From: an uncultured Caryophanales bacterium
Lineage (GTDB): Bacteria > Bacillota_I > Bacilli_A > RF39 > UBA660
Assembly: GCA_947089915.1 (NCBI GenBank)
Contig: CAMUMB010000005.1
Span: forward strand, 1-45,827
DNA length: 45,827 nt
Reading direction: 5' to 3'
In this document: piece by piece, positions 35,455 through 43,168 of the stretch
Layout: the number at the start of each line of letters is the position of its first letter
Position numbering within the stretch: position 1 is the first letter of the stretch
Made by a program: the position numbers and the translations under genes
Notes under the pieces: model-generated
Databases searched by the model: none
What the model was told of the DNA's origin: nothing
The model's input: only the letters and a program-made list of their open reading frames with translations

Positions 35455-36038
35455 TTAAGAACCTCAAAAGTATCCCTTACTTTATTATAAATATTCATTT
35501 TTTTTGCATATTCATATAATTTTAATGTGTTTTTCTTTTTACTATAAAAATATTCTCTAATGGCTTTATTAAAAATTTCGAGGTCTATTTTCTTTTTATT
35601 TTTAATAATATCGCAAATAGTTTTATCTAAATCATATATTTTTATAATATTACCAGAATCTAATTTATAGTTAATTACTCCTAAATTTAACAATTCATTC
35701 TTTGTATAAAACAGATTAACATTTTCTTCTTTTTGAAGCGAACCTTTATAGCCACTTTTAATGGAAATATCATATTTGATAGGAATTCTATTAGAAAATC
35801 CATGTAAGTAAAGGGCTGTTGTATTAGAATAGATTGCATATTTACTTTTACTTTGTAGAATCACAAATTCATCAATCAAAACATTCTTTTTAATATAAAC
35901 TCCACGACATACTCTTTCTATTTTATTCTTCTTAATAAGTTTAGTAAGGTAAGTTCTAGGAATATTATGTTCAGTAACATCTTTAGTAATCAAATAACCA
36001 TTTTTAAATAAATTTAAGATTTTATTTTCATACTTCAT
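35451..36038 (-). CDS. abiEi: AbiEi-type antitoxin/transcriptional regulator
   Basis: 195 aa. The N-terminal winged-helix region (LFKNGYLITKDVTEHNIPR, then KIERVCRGVYIKK) and the following core (SNTTALYLHGFSNRIP, and IKIYDLDKTICDII) match the AbiEi antitoxin family, which represses its own promoter and counters AbiEii. The frame is intact. It overlaps the AbiEii start as ATGA. Its promoter carries a perfect inverted repeat over the -10. Confidence 0.85.
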   Translation of the reverse strand: MKYENKILNLFKNGYLITKDVTEHNIPRTYLTKLIKKNKIERVCRGVYIKKNVLIDEFVILQSKSKYAIYSNTTALYLHGFSNRIPIKYDISIKSGYKGSLQKEENVNLFYTKNELLNLGVINYKLDSGNIIKIYDLDKTICDIIKNKKKIDLEIFNKAIREYFYSKKKNTLKLYEYAKKMNIYNKVRDTFEVLK

Positions 36039-36053
36039 ATCTATTTTCCTTTC

Positions 36054-36090
36054 ACACTTAAATCATAACATATTTAAGTGTATTTGAAAA
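36054..36090 (-). promoter_or_regulatory. abiE promoter with inverted-repeat operator
   Basis: ACACTTAAA (36054-36062) and TTTAAGTGT (36073-36081) are exact inverted copies with a 10-base spacer. On the minus strand the repeat covers the -10 TATGAT (36067-36062, with an upstream TG), and a weak -35 TTTTCA lies at 36090-36085, 17 bases away. AbiEi proteins bind such repeats for autoregulation. Confidence 0.65.
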
Positions 36091-36122
36091 CATAATTTAT
36101 AAATTTAAATATATTTTAATAA

Positions 36123-36243
36123 TTAATCGTTAATAAGAGCAACATCCCCTTTTTCTCTTATTAACTTATTTTTAAATTCTACTAATCCATTTATTATTAT
36201 TCCAAATTCTGCTTGGTCTAATTTTAACTTTATTTTCTTGCAT
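36123..36243 (-). pseudogene. Small-gene remnant, possible mobile-element accessory protein
   Basis: From ATG 36243 the frame shifts after five codons. The next frame gives LKLDQAEFGIIINGLVEF followed by KNKLIREKGD and then an early stop at 36123. The EFG-x3-NGL-x2-x-x-KL pattern recalls short proteins often carried on Firmicutes integrative elements, which usually run about 20 residues longer. The 121-base length is one over a multiple of three, fitting a single inserted base. Recognition is from memory of the pattern and is weak. The rest of the 36091-36423 gap shows nothing convincing. Confidence 0.35.
36130..36164. repeat. Perfect 10-bp inverted repeat
   Basis: TTAATAAGAG (36130-36139) and CTCTTATTAA (36155-36164) with a 15-base spacer. 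It overlaps the small remnant and has no proper T-run for a terminator on either strand. Confidence 0.5.
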
Positions 36244-36423
36244 TTACCTGCTCTTACTACACAAATTCAACTAGTCAACACATACCAGTTAGGGTGGTAT
36301 AACGAAACATATTCTCCACAAACAACCTCCACAATACTTTTTTCAAAAATTAGTAAAAATATCAATAATTTAATCGTTTTTTACCATTTTTGACTCCTGC
36401 TGAATAGTGTATTTTTTCTTTAT

Positions 36424-37653
36424 TTATAAGAGTTTTCGCCTATTTAACACACATACACATTCAACATGATAAGTTTGCGGAAACATATCAACCGGTGTTA
36501 ATTCATCTATATGATATATTTCTTTTAACTCTTTTAAATCACGTGCTAGTGTAACTGGATCACATGATACATATACAATTCGTTTTGCATTACAGTTTTT
36601 CAAATAGAAAAGCGTTTTATCGTCTAAACCGCTACGTGGTGGATCTACAATAATAACACTATAATCCTCTTTTATTTTATCTACTATGGTTGCCACATCA
36701 CTGCAAATAAATTCTGCATTATCAATATGATTTCGTTTCTGATTTTCCCTTGCATCTATAATCGCTTGTCTGTTGATTTCAATTCCTAAAACTTGCTTAC
36801 AAAATTTACTTAGGTATAAGCCAATCGTTCCTGTTCCACAATATAAATCTAGTACACAATCATCCCTAGTCAATGATGCATATTTTAATACCAATTGATA
36901 TAAAGTTTCTGCTTGCTTTGTATTAACTTGGAAAAAAGAATTTGGAGATATTTTAAAAATGAAATCACCTATTGTTTCTTCAATATAAGATTTTCCATAA
37001 AGCAACTTCCATTCTTTTCCTTTTTGATAGATAGAAGTAGTATATGGTTTTAAACTATCTATTATGTTTTTACCTAAAAAAGCTTTGGTATCTAAAATAA
37101 TCATAGTTTGATTTGTATTTTTACTAGCCCTAAATATAATTTGTGAACTATCACTTACATCTAACTCTGCAATTATAGAAAATAAATGATTGATTTTTAA
37201 ATCTACAATATCACAATGCTCAATTGGAACAATTAAATTACTTTTATATTCAAAATAACCTATTTCTTTTCTTACCTGAAAAGTAGCTTTATTCCGGTAA
37301 CTCCATTCTTCAGATGCCACTATTTCTTGTATTGGAACATTAGAACTTACAAATTTCATCATAATCTCTTTTACTTTTTCTCTCTTCCATTCTAGTTGTT
37401 TCTTGTATGGCATGTGCATCACATGACATCCGCCACATTCTTTATAGTAAGGACACCGTGGAGTAATGCGATCACAACTTTGTTTATGGTAATTCAAAAC
37501 TTTTGCTTCTTTTAAATTCTTTTTTTCTTTTGTAATTTGAATTTCAACCTTTTCTTTTGGCAAAGCATTTTCGACAAAAATAACAATTCCATTTTCTCTT
37601 ATAATTCCTCTTCCTTGATGATCTAATTTTTCAATTGTATAAATTTGCTCCAT
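36424..37653 (-). CDS. rlmD: 23S rRNA (uracil-5-)-methyltransferase, RlmD/RlmCD (RumA) type
   Basis: 409 aa. A TRAM domain (about 1-52) is followed by the iron-sulfur cysteines Cys60, Cys67, Cys73 and Cys76 (CPYYKECGGC), the SAM-binding VLDLYCGTGTIGLYL motif, the IIVDPPRSGLD motif and the catalytic-cysteine block IVYVSCDPVTLARDL. This is the full plan of RumA/RlmD enzymes that make 5-methyluridine in 23S rRNA. In Bacillus one such enzyme modifies two sites (RlmCD), so the exact target is uncertain; some relatives are named TrmA-like. Promoter elements are at 37701-37672. Confidence 0.92.
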   Translation of the reverse strand: MEQIYTIEKLDHQGRGIIRENGIVIFVENALPKEKVEIQITKEKKNLKEAKVLNYHKQSCDRITPRCPYYKECGGCHVMHMPYKKQLEWKREKVKEIMMKFVSSNVPIQEIVASEEWSYRNKATFQVRKEIGYFEYKSNLIVPIEHCDIVDLKINHLFSIIAELDVSDSSQIIFRASKNTNQTMIILDTKAFLGKNIIDSLKPYTTSIYQKGKEWKLLYGKSYIEETIGDFIFKISPNSFFQVNTKQAETLYQLVLKYASLTRDDCVLDLYCGTGTIGLYLSKFCKQVLGIEINRQAIIDARENQKRNHIDNAEFICSDVATIVDKIKEDYSVIIVDPPRSGLDDKTLFYLKNCNAKRIVYVSCDPVTLARDLKELKEIYHIDELTPVDMFPQTYHVECVCVLNRRKLL

Positions 37654-37671
37654 TATAAATCACCTAGAAAT

Positions 37672-37701
37672 ATTATATCATAGAATTTTTTCCATTTTGA
37701 A
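37672..37701 (-). promoter_or_regulatory. Promoter of the rRNA methyltransferase gene
   Basis: TTCAAA (37701-37696), 18 bases, then a perfect TATAAT (37677-37672) on the minus strand, with GGTGAT as the ribosome site downstream. Confidence 0.5.
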
Positions 37702-37714
37702 TGAAAAACATTTG

Positions 37715-37744
37715 TTGATACTTTTTTTAAAATTGTACATACTA
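37715..37744 (+). promoter_or_regulatory. SigG-like (forespore) promoter of the ger operon
   Basis: TTGATA (37715-37720) is followed after 17 bases by CATACTA (37738-37744), the Bacillus SigG -10 consensus, about 22 bases before the gerA start. No sigma-A -10 is evident here. Forespore expression by SigG is the rule for germinant receptors. Confidence 0.65.
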
Positions 37745-37766
37745 TCATTAGAAATATGGTGATCGT

Positions 37767-39218
37767 ATGTTAGAAAATATAGAACAAATTGTAAATCGTC
37801 TTAAGAATGAGACCAATGATTTAACCGATATTATTTATCGAAAAAAAACAATTCAAAAGAAAAATATTTATATTATTTATAATGAACCACTTACCTCTAG
37901 TGATAAAATTAGCGATTTTATTGTTCGAAGTTTAAATCATATTGAGCAGGAAAAAATAAAAACAGCTCATATACTTGAACGAATTGAAAATAATATTAGT
38001 AACTTCAAAGTCAAAAGAATACAGAATTATAACCAAATTTGTTTTTACTTACATCGTGGTTTTACCATTATACTAATTGAAGATGAAAAAGAAGCACTCG
38101 CTTTAGAAACAAAAGCCAATATTGCTAGAGGAATCAGTCAACCGCAAACAGAAAACACTGTAAGAGGTGCGAAAGATGCATTTGTAGAAGACTATCAAGT
38201 TAATCTAGGATTAATCAAAAAAAGAATTAAAACCAACGATTTATGGATTGAGGGATTAACAATTGGTAAATATACAGCAACTCAGGTAGGTGTTTTGTCT
38301 ATTCATGGTATTGTTAAGGAAGATTTAGTAAATCAAGTAATAACACAATTAAAACAAATTGATATTGATGGTATTATTGATAGTGGGGTGATTAAAAATC
38401 TTATCGAAAAGGAAACAAAATCAATTTTCCCAACCATTATTACAACGGAACGACCAGACATCGTTTCCAAAGCTTTATTAAATGGAAAGGTTGCGATTGT
38501 AGTAGATAACAGTCCCTATATTTTAATTGTACCTGGTTTATTAAATGACTACTTTAAAACAATGGAAGATGTTTATGGTAAAGGCATGAACATTACCTTT
38601 ACTAGAATCATCAAATTTCTAGCTTTTATTATTGCTTTATTTACGCCTGCAGTTTATATTGCTCTCATCACCTACAATCAAGAAATGATTCCCACAGATT
38701 TGTTGGCTGATTTTGCAACGCAAAGAGATGGCGTTCCTTTTCCTGCTTTCTTTGAAGGTGTCATTATGATTATCTCGTTTGAAATCCTAAGAGAAAGCGA
38801 TCTACGTGTTCCTAGTTTTAGTGGAAGTGCTTTGTCCATTGTTGGAGCTTTAATTTTAGGAGATGCTGCAGTAAGCGCTGGAATTGTCTCCCCTATTATG
38901 ATTATTGTAATTGCGATTACCGCTATTAGTTCTTTACCGTTTACTGAATATGAGCTTGAAAATGCTCTCAGATGGTATCGATTATTATTTATGCTTGGTG
39001 GTGCTTTTTTAGGTATTGTAGGTGTTCTTGCGATGACTATTTTCTTTATTATTCGTTTAAGTCACCTAGAATCATTTGGAAAACCATATTTGATGCCATT
39101 TACTCCCACAGATATTGATTCTTTAAAAAATAGTATCGTTAAATTTCCACTCAAATCCCTCAATAAACGTCCAAATTATTTATCCAATAATCGAACAATG
39201 CAAAGGAGGAAAAAATGA
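37767..39218 (+). CDS. gerA: GerA-family spore germination receptor subunit A
   Basis: 483 aa. The N-terminal 240 residues are soluble (LTSSDKISDFIVRSL; GLIKKRIKTNDLWIEGLTIG), and the C-terminal half has four to five membrane helices with VAIVVDNSPYILIVPGLL, RDGVPFPAFFEGVIMII and ESDLRVP motifs of the GerAA/GerKA family. The protein sits in the inner membrane of the spore and forms a germinant-gated complex with the B and C subunits. The operon order A-C-B is like gerK of Bacillus. Its stop overlaps the gerC start. Confidence 0.93.
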   Translation: MLENIEQIVNRLKNETNDLTDIIYRKKTIQKKNIYIIYNEPLTSSDKISDFIVRSLNHIEQEKIKTAHILERIENNISNFKVKRIQNYNQICFYLHRGFTIILIEDEKEALALETKANIARGISQPQTENTVRGAKDAFVEDYQVNLGLIKKRIKTNDLWIEGLTIGKYTATQVGVLSIHGIVKEDLVNQVITQLKQIDIDGIIDSGVIKNLIEKETKSIFPTIITTERPDIVSKALLNGKVAIVVDNSPYILIVPGLLNDYFKTMEDVYGKGMNITFTRIIKFLAFIIALFTPAVYIALITYNQEMIPTDLLADFATQRDGVPFPAFFEGVIMIISFEILRESDLRVPSFSGSALSIVGALILGDAAVSAGIVSPIMIIVIAITAISSLPFTEYELENALRWYRLLFMLGGAFLGIVGVLAMTIFFIIRLSHLESFGKPYLMPFTPTDIDSLKNSIVKFPLKSLNKRPNYLSNNRTMQRRKK

Positions 39219-40405
39219 TGAAAAAAGTCAAATGGGTATTGCCATGGTTATTCCTACTTTTATGTACAGGATGTTATAACTATAGAGAACTTAATCAAAT
39301 TGCCTTAACAAGTGCGATTGGAATTGATAAAGCAGACGATGGTGAAGGATACACTGTAACAGTTCAAGTTTTGAATACACAGAAACAAGGTAGTGACTCG
39401 AATTATAGCGGAAGTCAACCTAAGTTTATTCTATACGAACAAACAGGTCCAACACTTCAACATGCTTTGCGTACGATTATTTTAGAATCACCACGTCGAC
39501 TCTATGTCAACCATATCAATCTTTTAGTAATTAGTGAAACAGTCGCAAAAGATGGTATCAAAGAAATCTTAGATTTCTTTGCTAGAAATACCGAGTTTCG
39601 AAAGGATTTCCTTGTAGTAATAAGCAGAGAAGCCTCTACGGAGGATGTCATGCAGATACTTACTCCTTTAGAAACACTAAATTCTAAAAATATTCATGAT
39701 AGTATTATGGCAGATGCAAAATTTTATGGAATGGCAACTAAAGTAACCTTTGAAGATTTATTAAATACTTATTTAAATCAGCGTACTAACATTGTTCTTC
39801 CATCAGTAGAAGTAGTTGGAAATACAAAAAAAGGCGAAGGGGAAGATAACATCAAACAATCGGTTCCAGATGCAACAGTGAAATTAACACCACTTGCAAT
39901 TTTCAGTGGAGAGAAAATGATGGACTATCTGACAGAAGAAGAAAGTCGTATTTACAATTATGTTCAAAATAATATACAAAACACGATTGTTACAACAGAC
40001 TGTTCAGAAAATGGTAAATTTACAGCTGAATTAATCTCTACGAAAACGAAATTGAAGCCCGATATTGAAAACAAAAAAATTAGTATTCAAGTAAAAGCTA
40101 CTGCAAGTATCAAGGAAATTAATTGTAATATGAATTTATTAAGTCCAGATTCCATTCAACTATTAGAAAATAAAATTAATACAGAGATAGAAGAGACGAT
40201 TGAAAAAGATATTATAAAAATAATTCAAACTTATAAAACAGATATTTTTGGTTTTGAAGAATTACTTTATAAAAGTAATCCAAATACTTATAAACAATTA
40301 AAGGAAAAGTACGGTGAAGAACTGATTGAAAATTTTAAATTTGAAGTTTCTTCAAAAGTGAAATTACAAACCAAAGGAAATATTGTAAAGGAGATTACAA
40401 GATGA
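39215..40405 (+). CDS. gerC: Ger(x)C-family germination lipoprotein, subunit C
   Basis: 396 aa. A lipoprotein signal with LLLCTGC places the acylated residue at Cys20, followed by NYRELNQIALTSAIGIDK, the signature start of Ger(x)C proteins. Three beta/alpha domains follow, including ESPRRLYVNHINLLVISE. It anchors on the outer face of the spore inner membrane with subunits A and B. AAGGAGG precedes tandem ATG codons that overlap the gerA stop, and its own stop overlaps gerB as ATGA. Confidence 0.93.
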   Translation: MMKKVKWVLPWLFLLLCTGCYNYRELNQIALTSAIGIDKADDGEGYTVTVQVLNTQKQGSDSNYSGSQPKFILYEQTGPTLQHALRTIILESPRRLYVNHINLLVISETVAKDGIKEILDFFARNTEFRKDFLVVISREASTEDVMQILTPLETLNSKNIHDSIMADAKFYGMATKVTFEDLLNTYLNQRTNIVLPSVEVVGNTKKGEGEDNIKQSVPDATVKLTPLAIFSGEKMMDYLTEEESRIYNYVQNNIQNTIVTTDCSENGKFTAELISTKTKLKPDIENKKISIQVKATASIKEINCNMNLLSPDSIQLLENKINTEIEETIEKDIIKIIQTYKTDIFGFEELLYKSNPNTYKQLKEKYGEELIENFKFEVSSKVKLQTKGNIVKEITR

Positions 40406-41490
40406 AAAACAAAATCAATTGCCTACAATATAATACAATGCTAATTTTAATTATGGTGTCTGCTTTTATGGGAATTGGTGTATATTCTCTTGTACAAGCA
40501 GCTGGAATTGACGCTTATATCACTGTATTATTAGGTATTATTGTAGGAATTCCTATTTTACTTTTATTTCTCTATATTGCAAACTATGAGCCCGACTTAG
40601 CATTTCCAAAGAAATTAGAGAAATTATATGGTAAGAAGATTGGAAAAGTAGTCACGATTCTATGTGCCATTTTTATCTTTATTTTTGCCAATAATTATAT
40701 GTTTAATTTGATTAATTTTATTGTGTCTCAATTTTTGCCAGAAACACCTCTTATGGTAATTGGAATTGTATTTTCTGTTCTTACGATTTATGCCAATACA
40801 AAGGGTATTGAAACCATATCTCGAGTGAGTTTATTACTACTGGTTATCAATATAATTCTATTTGCGATTGGTTTCATTGGTTTAATTCCTAGTATGGACA
40901 CATCTAATTTAAAACCTGTTTTGGAATTTGGGGTTACAAGACCATTGCAAGCAACATTCTACTTTGTCACATTGATGATTATGCCTATATTTGCATTACT
41001 GATTGTACCTAAAAATAAGGTAGTAAATCCGAAAAAATTCAATCAATCAGTTGTAATATCTTATTTTATTGCTTTACTCTTTGTTTTTGGTTTTTGTATT
41101 ATTACTTTAGGAATTTTAGGAATTCATTTGGCAAGTATTTACCAATATCCTGAATATATTATATTAAAGCATGTTAATCTTTTTGGATTTTTAGATCGCA
41201 TTGAGAATATTATTACAGCACAATGGATTTTTGGTTTATTTTTCTGTGTTACTTTTGCAGTTTATTATATTAGTAATAGTATTAAACTAGAGCATAATAG
41301 TAAGTTACTTCCTACAAGTATTGTAACGCTTATGTTACTTGCAAGTTTGTATTTAATACCGGATAATACTTTCTTTAATTGGTATATCTATTATATCGCT
41401 CCGCTTTTAAGACTTGCTTCTCTAGGTGTTTTTATTGTCATTGCAATTTCTATATTTATTCAAAAAAGAAAAAAGAATTCTTCCGACTGA
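40402..41490 (+). CDS. gerB: GerAB-family germination permease subunit B
   Basis: 362 aa, ten membrane helices of the amino-acid permease-like GerAB/ArcD family (SAFMGIGVYSL, then AAGIDAYITVLLGIIVGI and TKGIETISRVSLLLL). The B subunit binds the germinant. It closes the operon and its stop lies within a convergent terminator hairpin. Confidence 0.93.
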   Translation: MKNKINCLQYNTMLILIMVSAFMGIGVYSLVQAAGIDAYITVLLGIIVGIPILLLFLYIANYEPDLAFPKKLEKLYGKKIGKVVTILCAIFIFIFANNYMFNLINFIVSQFLPETPLMVIGIVFSVLTIYANTKGIETISRVSLLLLVINIILFAIGFIGLIPSMDTSNLKPVLEFGVTRPLQATFYFVTLMIMPIFALLIVPKNKVVNPKKFNQSVVISYFIALLFVFGFCIITLGILGIHLASIYQYPEYIILKHVNLFGFLDRIENIITAQWIFGLFFCVTFAVYYISNSIKLEHNSKLLPTSIVTLMLLASLYLIPDNTFFNWYIYYIAPLLRLASLGVFIVIAISIFIQKRKKNSSD

Positions 41491-41498
41491 ATTCTTTT
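41471..41498. terminator. Shared convergent terminator of gerB and the opposing gene
   Basis: Perfect 10-bp stem AAAAGAATTC / GAATTCTTTT with an 8-base loop. On the minus strand it is followed by TTTTTTCTTTTTT, a strong exit for the 42285-41497 gene. On the plus strand the stem ends in TTTT. Confidence 0.75.
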
Positions 41499-42285
41499 AC
41501 TTTAATAAACTATAAATAAGGAAAATAATTCCAGCAATTACAATTCCAATAATAATGGATAAGCCTGTTTTTACTACATTTGGTTTCAATTTTAATTTCG
41601 TTGTTTCTTTCAATTGTTCAAAATCATCATCGCCAAAATTTAAACTAGAGGTATAAAATGATTTATCCATTTCCCCTCTCTCTTCATTTTTAGCTAATTC
41701 TTCCTGTTTTGCCTCCTCTAATAAGGCCCTAATAGAATCTTTATTTTCAACTAAAGTATTATCTTCTGATTTTAAATCATCAAACATATCAAGGCTTAAT
41801 TCTCTCGTAGCTAGTTGATTTAACTCACTATTATTTGTAATGGTATCAATCAATTCCCTTAGTTCATTTTGTTCATAATCTTTTGTTTTGCTTTTTTCTT
41901 TTAGGTTCTTTAATATATTGTATCCAGTATTATCTAGCCTATGGTATTTTTCTTCCACTTTTTTACTGTTTTTTGCTTTATCTAAGATATCACGGATATC
42001 GTAATTTTTTTCTGTCTCTAGAGTAGGAATATCTTCTGGTTGTGTTACTATAGGTTCTTTTATCATTTGTCTAAATTGTCTTTGTTTTTGATATTGCTCT
42101 CTATTTTTTAACATATTTTTTATTTTGGTGATGTCTACTTCATTGGATTTTTCGATGGTAGCAATTCCTTCAATATTACTATATTCTCCATCCTCATAAA
42201 TTTCGCGATATAAATCTTGATTACGTTCGCTTCTTTTTGAGGTACGGTTAGTAGGTTTATAATAACGTTCCATTCTACTTGTCAA
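41497..42285 (-). CDS. Tail-anchored coiled-coil protein of unknown function
   Basis: About 262 aa from a TTG start at 42285, which has AGAGGTG 6 bases upstream; the ATG at 42309 lies ahead of that site, and an ATG four codons downstream is an alternative. The protein is highly charged and helical (RSERNQDLYREIYEDGEY; LKNREQYQKQRQFRQM), with a single C-terminal membrane helix (GLSIIIGIVIAGIIFLIYSL). It therefore projects into the cytoplasm from the membrane. The start pattern recalls conserved Firmicutes proteins of unknown role, perhaps in division or envelope organisation; this is not supported further. Confidence 0.62.
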   Translation of the reverse strand: MTSRMERYYKPTNRTSKRSERNQDLYREIYEDGEYSNIEGIATIEKSNEVDITKIKNMLKNREQYQKQRQFRQMIKEPIVTQPEDIPTLETEKNYDIRDILDKAKNSKKVEEKYHRLDNTGYNILKNLKEKSKTKDYEQNELRELIDTITNNSELNQLATRELSLDMFDDLKSEDNTLVENKDSIRALLEEAKQEELAKNEERGEMDKSFYTSSLNFGDDDFEQLKETTKLKLKPNVVKTGLSIIIGIVIAGIIFLIYSLLK

Positions 42286-42340
42286 GCATATCACCTCTAG
42301 TATTATCATAACATAAATTTTACGTTTTTAAAACATTTAC

Positions 42341-42370
42341 TTGCATATCTACTTGTTTTTCTTATATAAT
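42341..42370 (+). promoter_or_regulatory. Promoter of the ferredoxin gene
   Basis: TTGCAT (42341-42346), 18 bases, then a perfect TATAAT (42365-42370), 15 bases before the ferredoxin ATG. Confidence 0.6.
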
Positions 42371-42385
42371 GAATATGGTGATGTT

Positions 42386-42610
42386 ATGAAAAAGGTAAAA
42401 GTTAATCAAGATTTATGTATTGGATGTGGTGCGTGTCAAGCAATTGCAGATTCTGTATTTCAGTTAAATGATGAAGGATTTGCAGAAACAAAGGAAGAAA
42501 CTAATACTGTAGATACTATGAATGAAGAGTTAAAAAATGATGTAATGGATGCTTTAGAAGGTTGTCCAACATCTGCAATTTTTATAGAAGAAGAAAAAGA
42601 AGCTGCGTAA
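42386..42610 (+). CDS. fer: Single-cluster [4Fe-4S] ferredoxin
   Basis: 74 aa from ATG 42386 (GGTGAT site); 15 upstream codons lie over the promoter and are not coding. Cys11, Cys14 and Cys17 (CIGCGAC) with Cys60 (GCPTSAI) bind one [4Fe-4S] cluster, as in Bacillus Fer. The acidic surface (EETNTVDTMNEEL) suits an electron carrier. It is transcribed alone and ends in its own terminator. Confidence 0.92.
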   Translation: MKKVKVNQDLCIGCGACQAIADSVFQLNDEGFAETKEETNTVDTMNEELKNDVMDALEGCPTSAIFIEEEKEAA

Positions 42611-42624
42611 ACAGTTTCTTTTTT
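42598..42624 (+). terminator. Terminator of the ferredoxin gene
   Basis: AGAAGCTG pairs with CAGTTTCT (one G.T pair) around a 6-base loop that contains the stop codon, followed by TTTTT. Confidence 0.7.
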
Positions 42625-43086
42625 AATGACGATAATGCTTAATATCATCCATCTGTCTATGAAATTCAAAACCAGCACCTAAAGCCGTATGGATACTCCA
42701 TATATTATTTTTTTGAATTGCTAAATCGATTGCTTTCACATTCTCCATATTTTTAATCAGAAATTCTCTTGTTTCTTTTAGTATTCTAATTCCTAACTTA
42801 TTTCCCCTATAATCCTCGTGCACGGCATAATCTAGTGACAACACTCCATTGAAATCACACCTTCCTAAATATATGTATCCAATTATGTTAGAGCTTGTGC
42901 TATCAAGTAAGCTGTTTCTACTTCTATGCTATGTGGATGATCTGATCTTGTTAAATATTGTTCTATCGTATTCCTAAAATACATAAAAATCTTTGGGTCA
43001 ACTGTTAGTTCCCGTTTTAACCTTCTATGCAAATGGTCCATACTATCATAACCAACAATTGCCAATGTGTCCATGTTCCATTGCAT
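42623..43086 (-). pseudogene. GNAT-family acetyltransferase, frameshifted
   Basis: From ATG 43086 (GAGGTGG site) one frame gives a plausible N-terminus through HPHSIEVETAYLI, then ends near 42890. Another frame takes over at about 42900 with STSSNIIGYIYLGRC, then LDYAVHEDYRGNKLGIRIL, the acetyl-CoA-binding motif of GNAT enzymes, and runs to 42623. A single lost base near 42900 explains the break. The substrate is unknown. If the break is real, the C-terminal fragment could only start at a GTG inside the fold. Confidence 0.68.
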
Positions 43087-43108
43087 AGGCACCACCTCTT
43101 GGATTTAT

Positions 43109-43136
43109 ACTATATCACAATTTATAAAATTTGCAA
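43109..43136 (-). promoter_or_regulatory. Promoter of the broken acetyltransferase gene
   Basis: TTGCAA (43136-43131), 16 bases, TATAGT (43114-43109) on the minus strand, about 22 bases before ATG 43086. Confidence 0.5.
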
Positions 43137-43168
43137 ATTAACCATCCTTTATAGAAATCAAAAAACTT

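Noticed and set aside
36289-36305. Plus-strand AGGGTGGTATAACG, reminiscent of the T-box AGGGUGGNACCGCG core
   Set aside because: The core is imperfect, no specifier stem, terminator or downstream plus-strand synthetase or amino-acid gene follows, and the sequence lies in a degenerate intergenic stretch.
42341-42385. N-terminal extension of the ferredoxin frame
   Set aside because: It overlaps the -35 and -10 of the gene's own promoter, and the downstream ATG has the ribosome site and the family-typical start.
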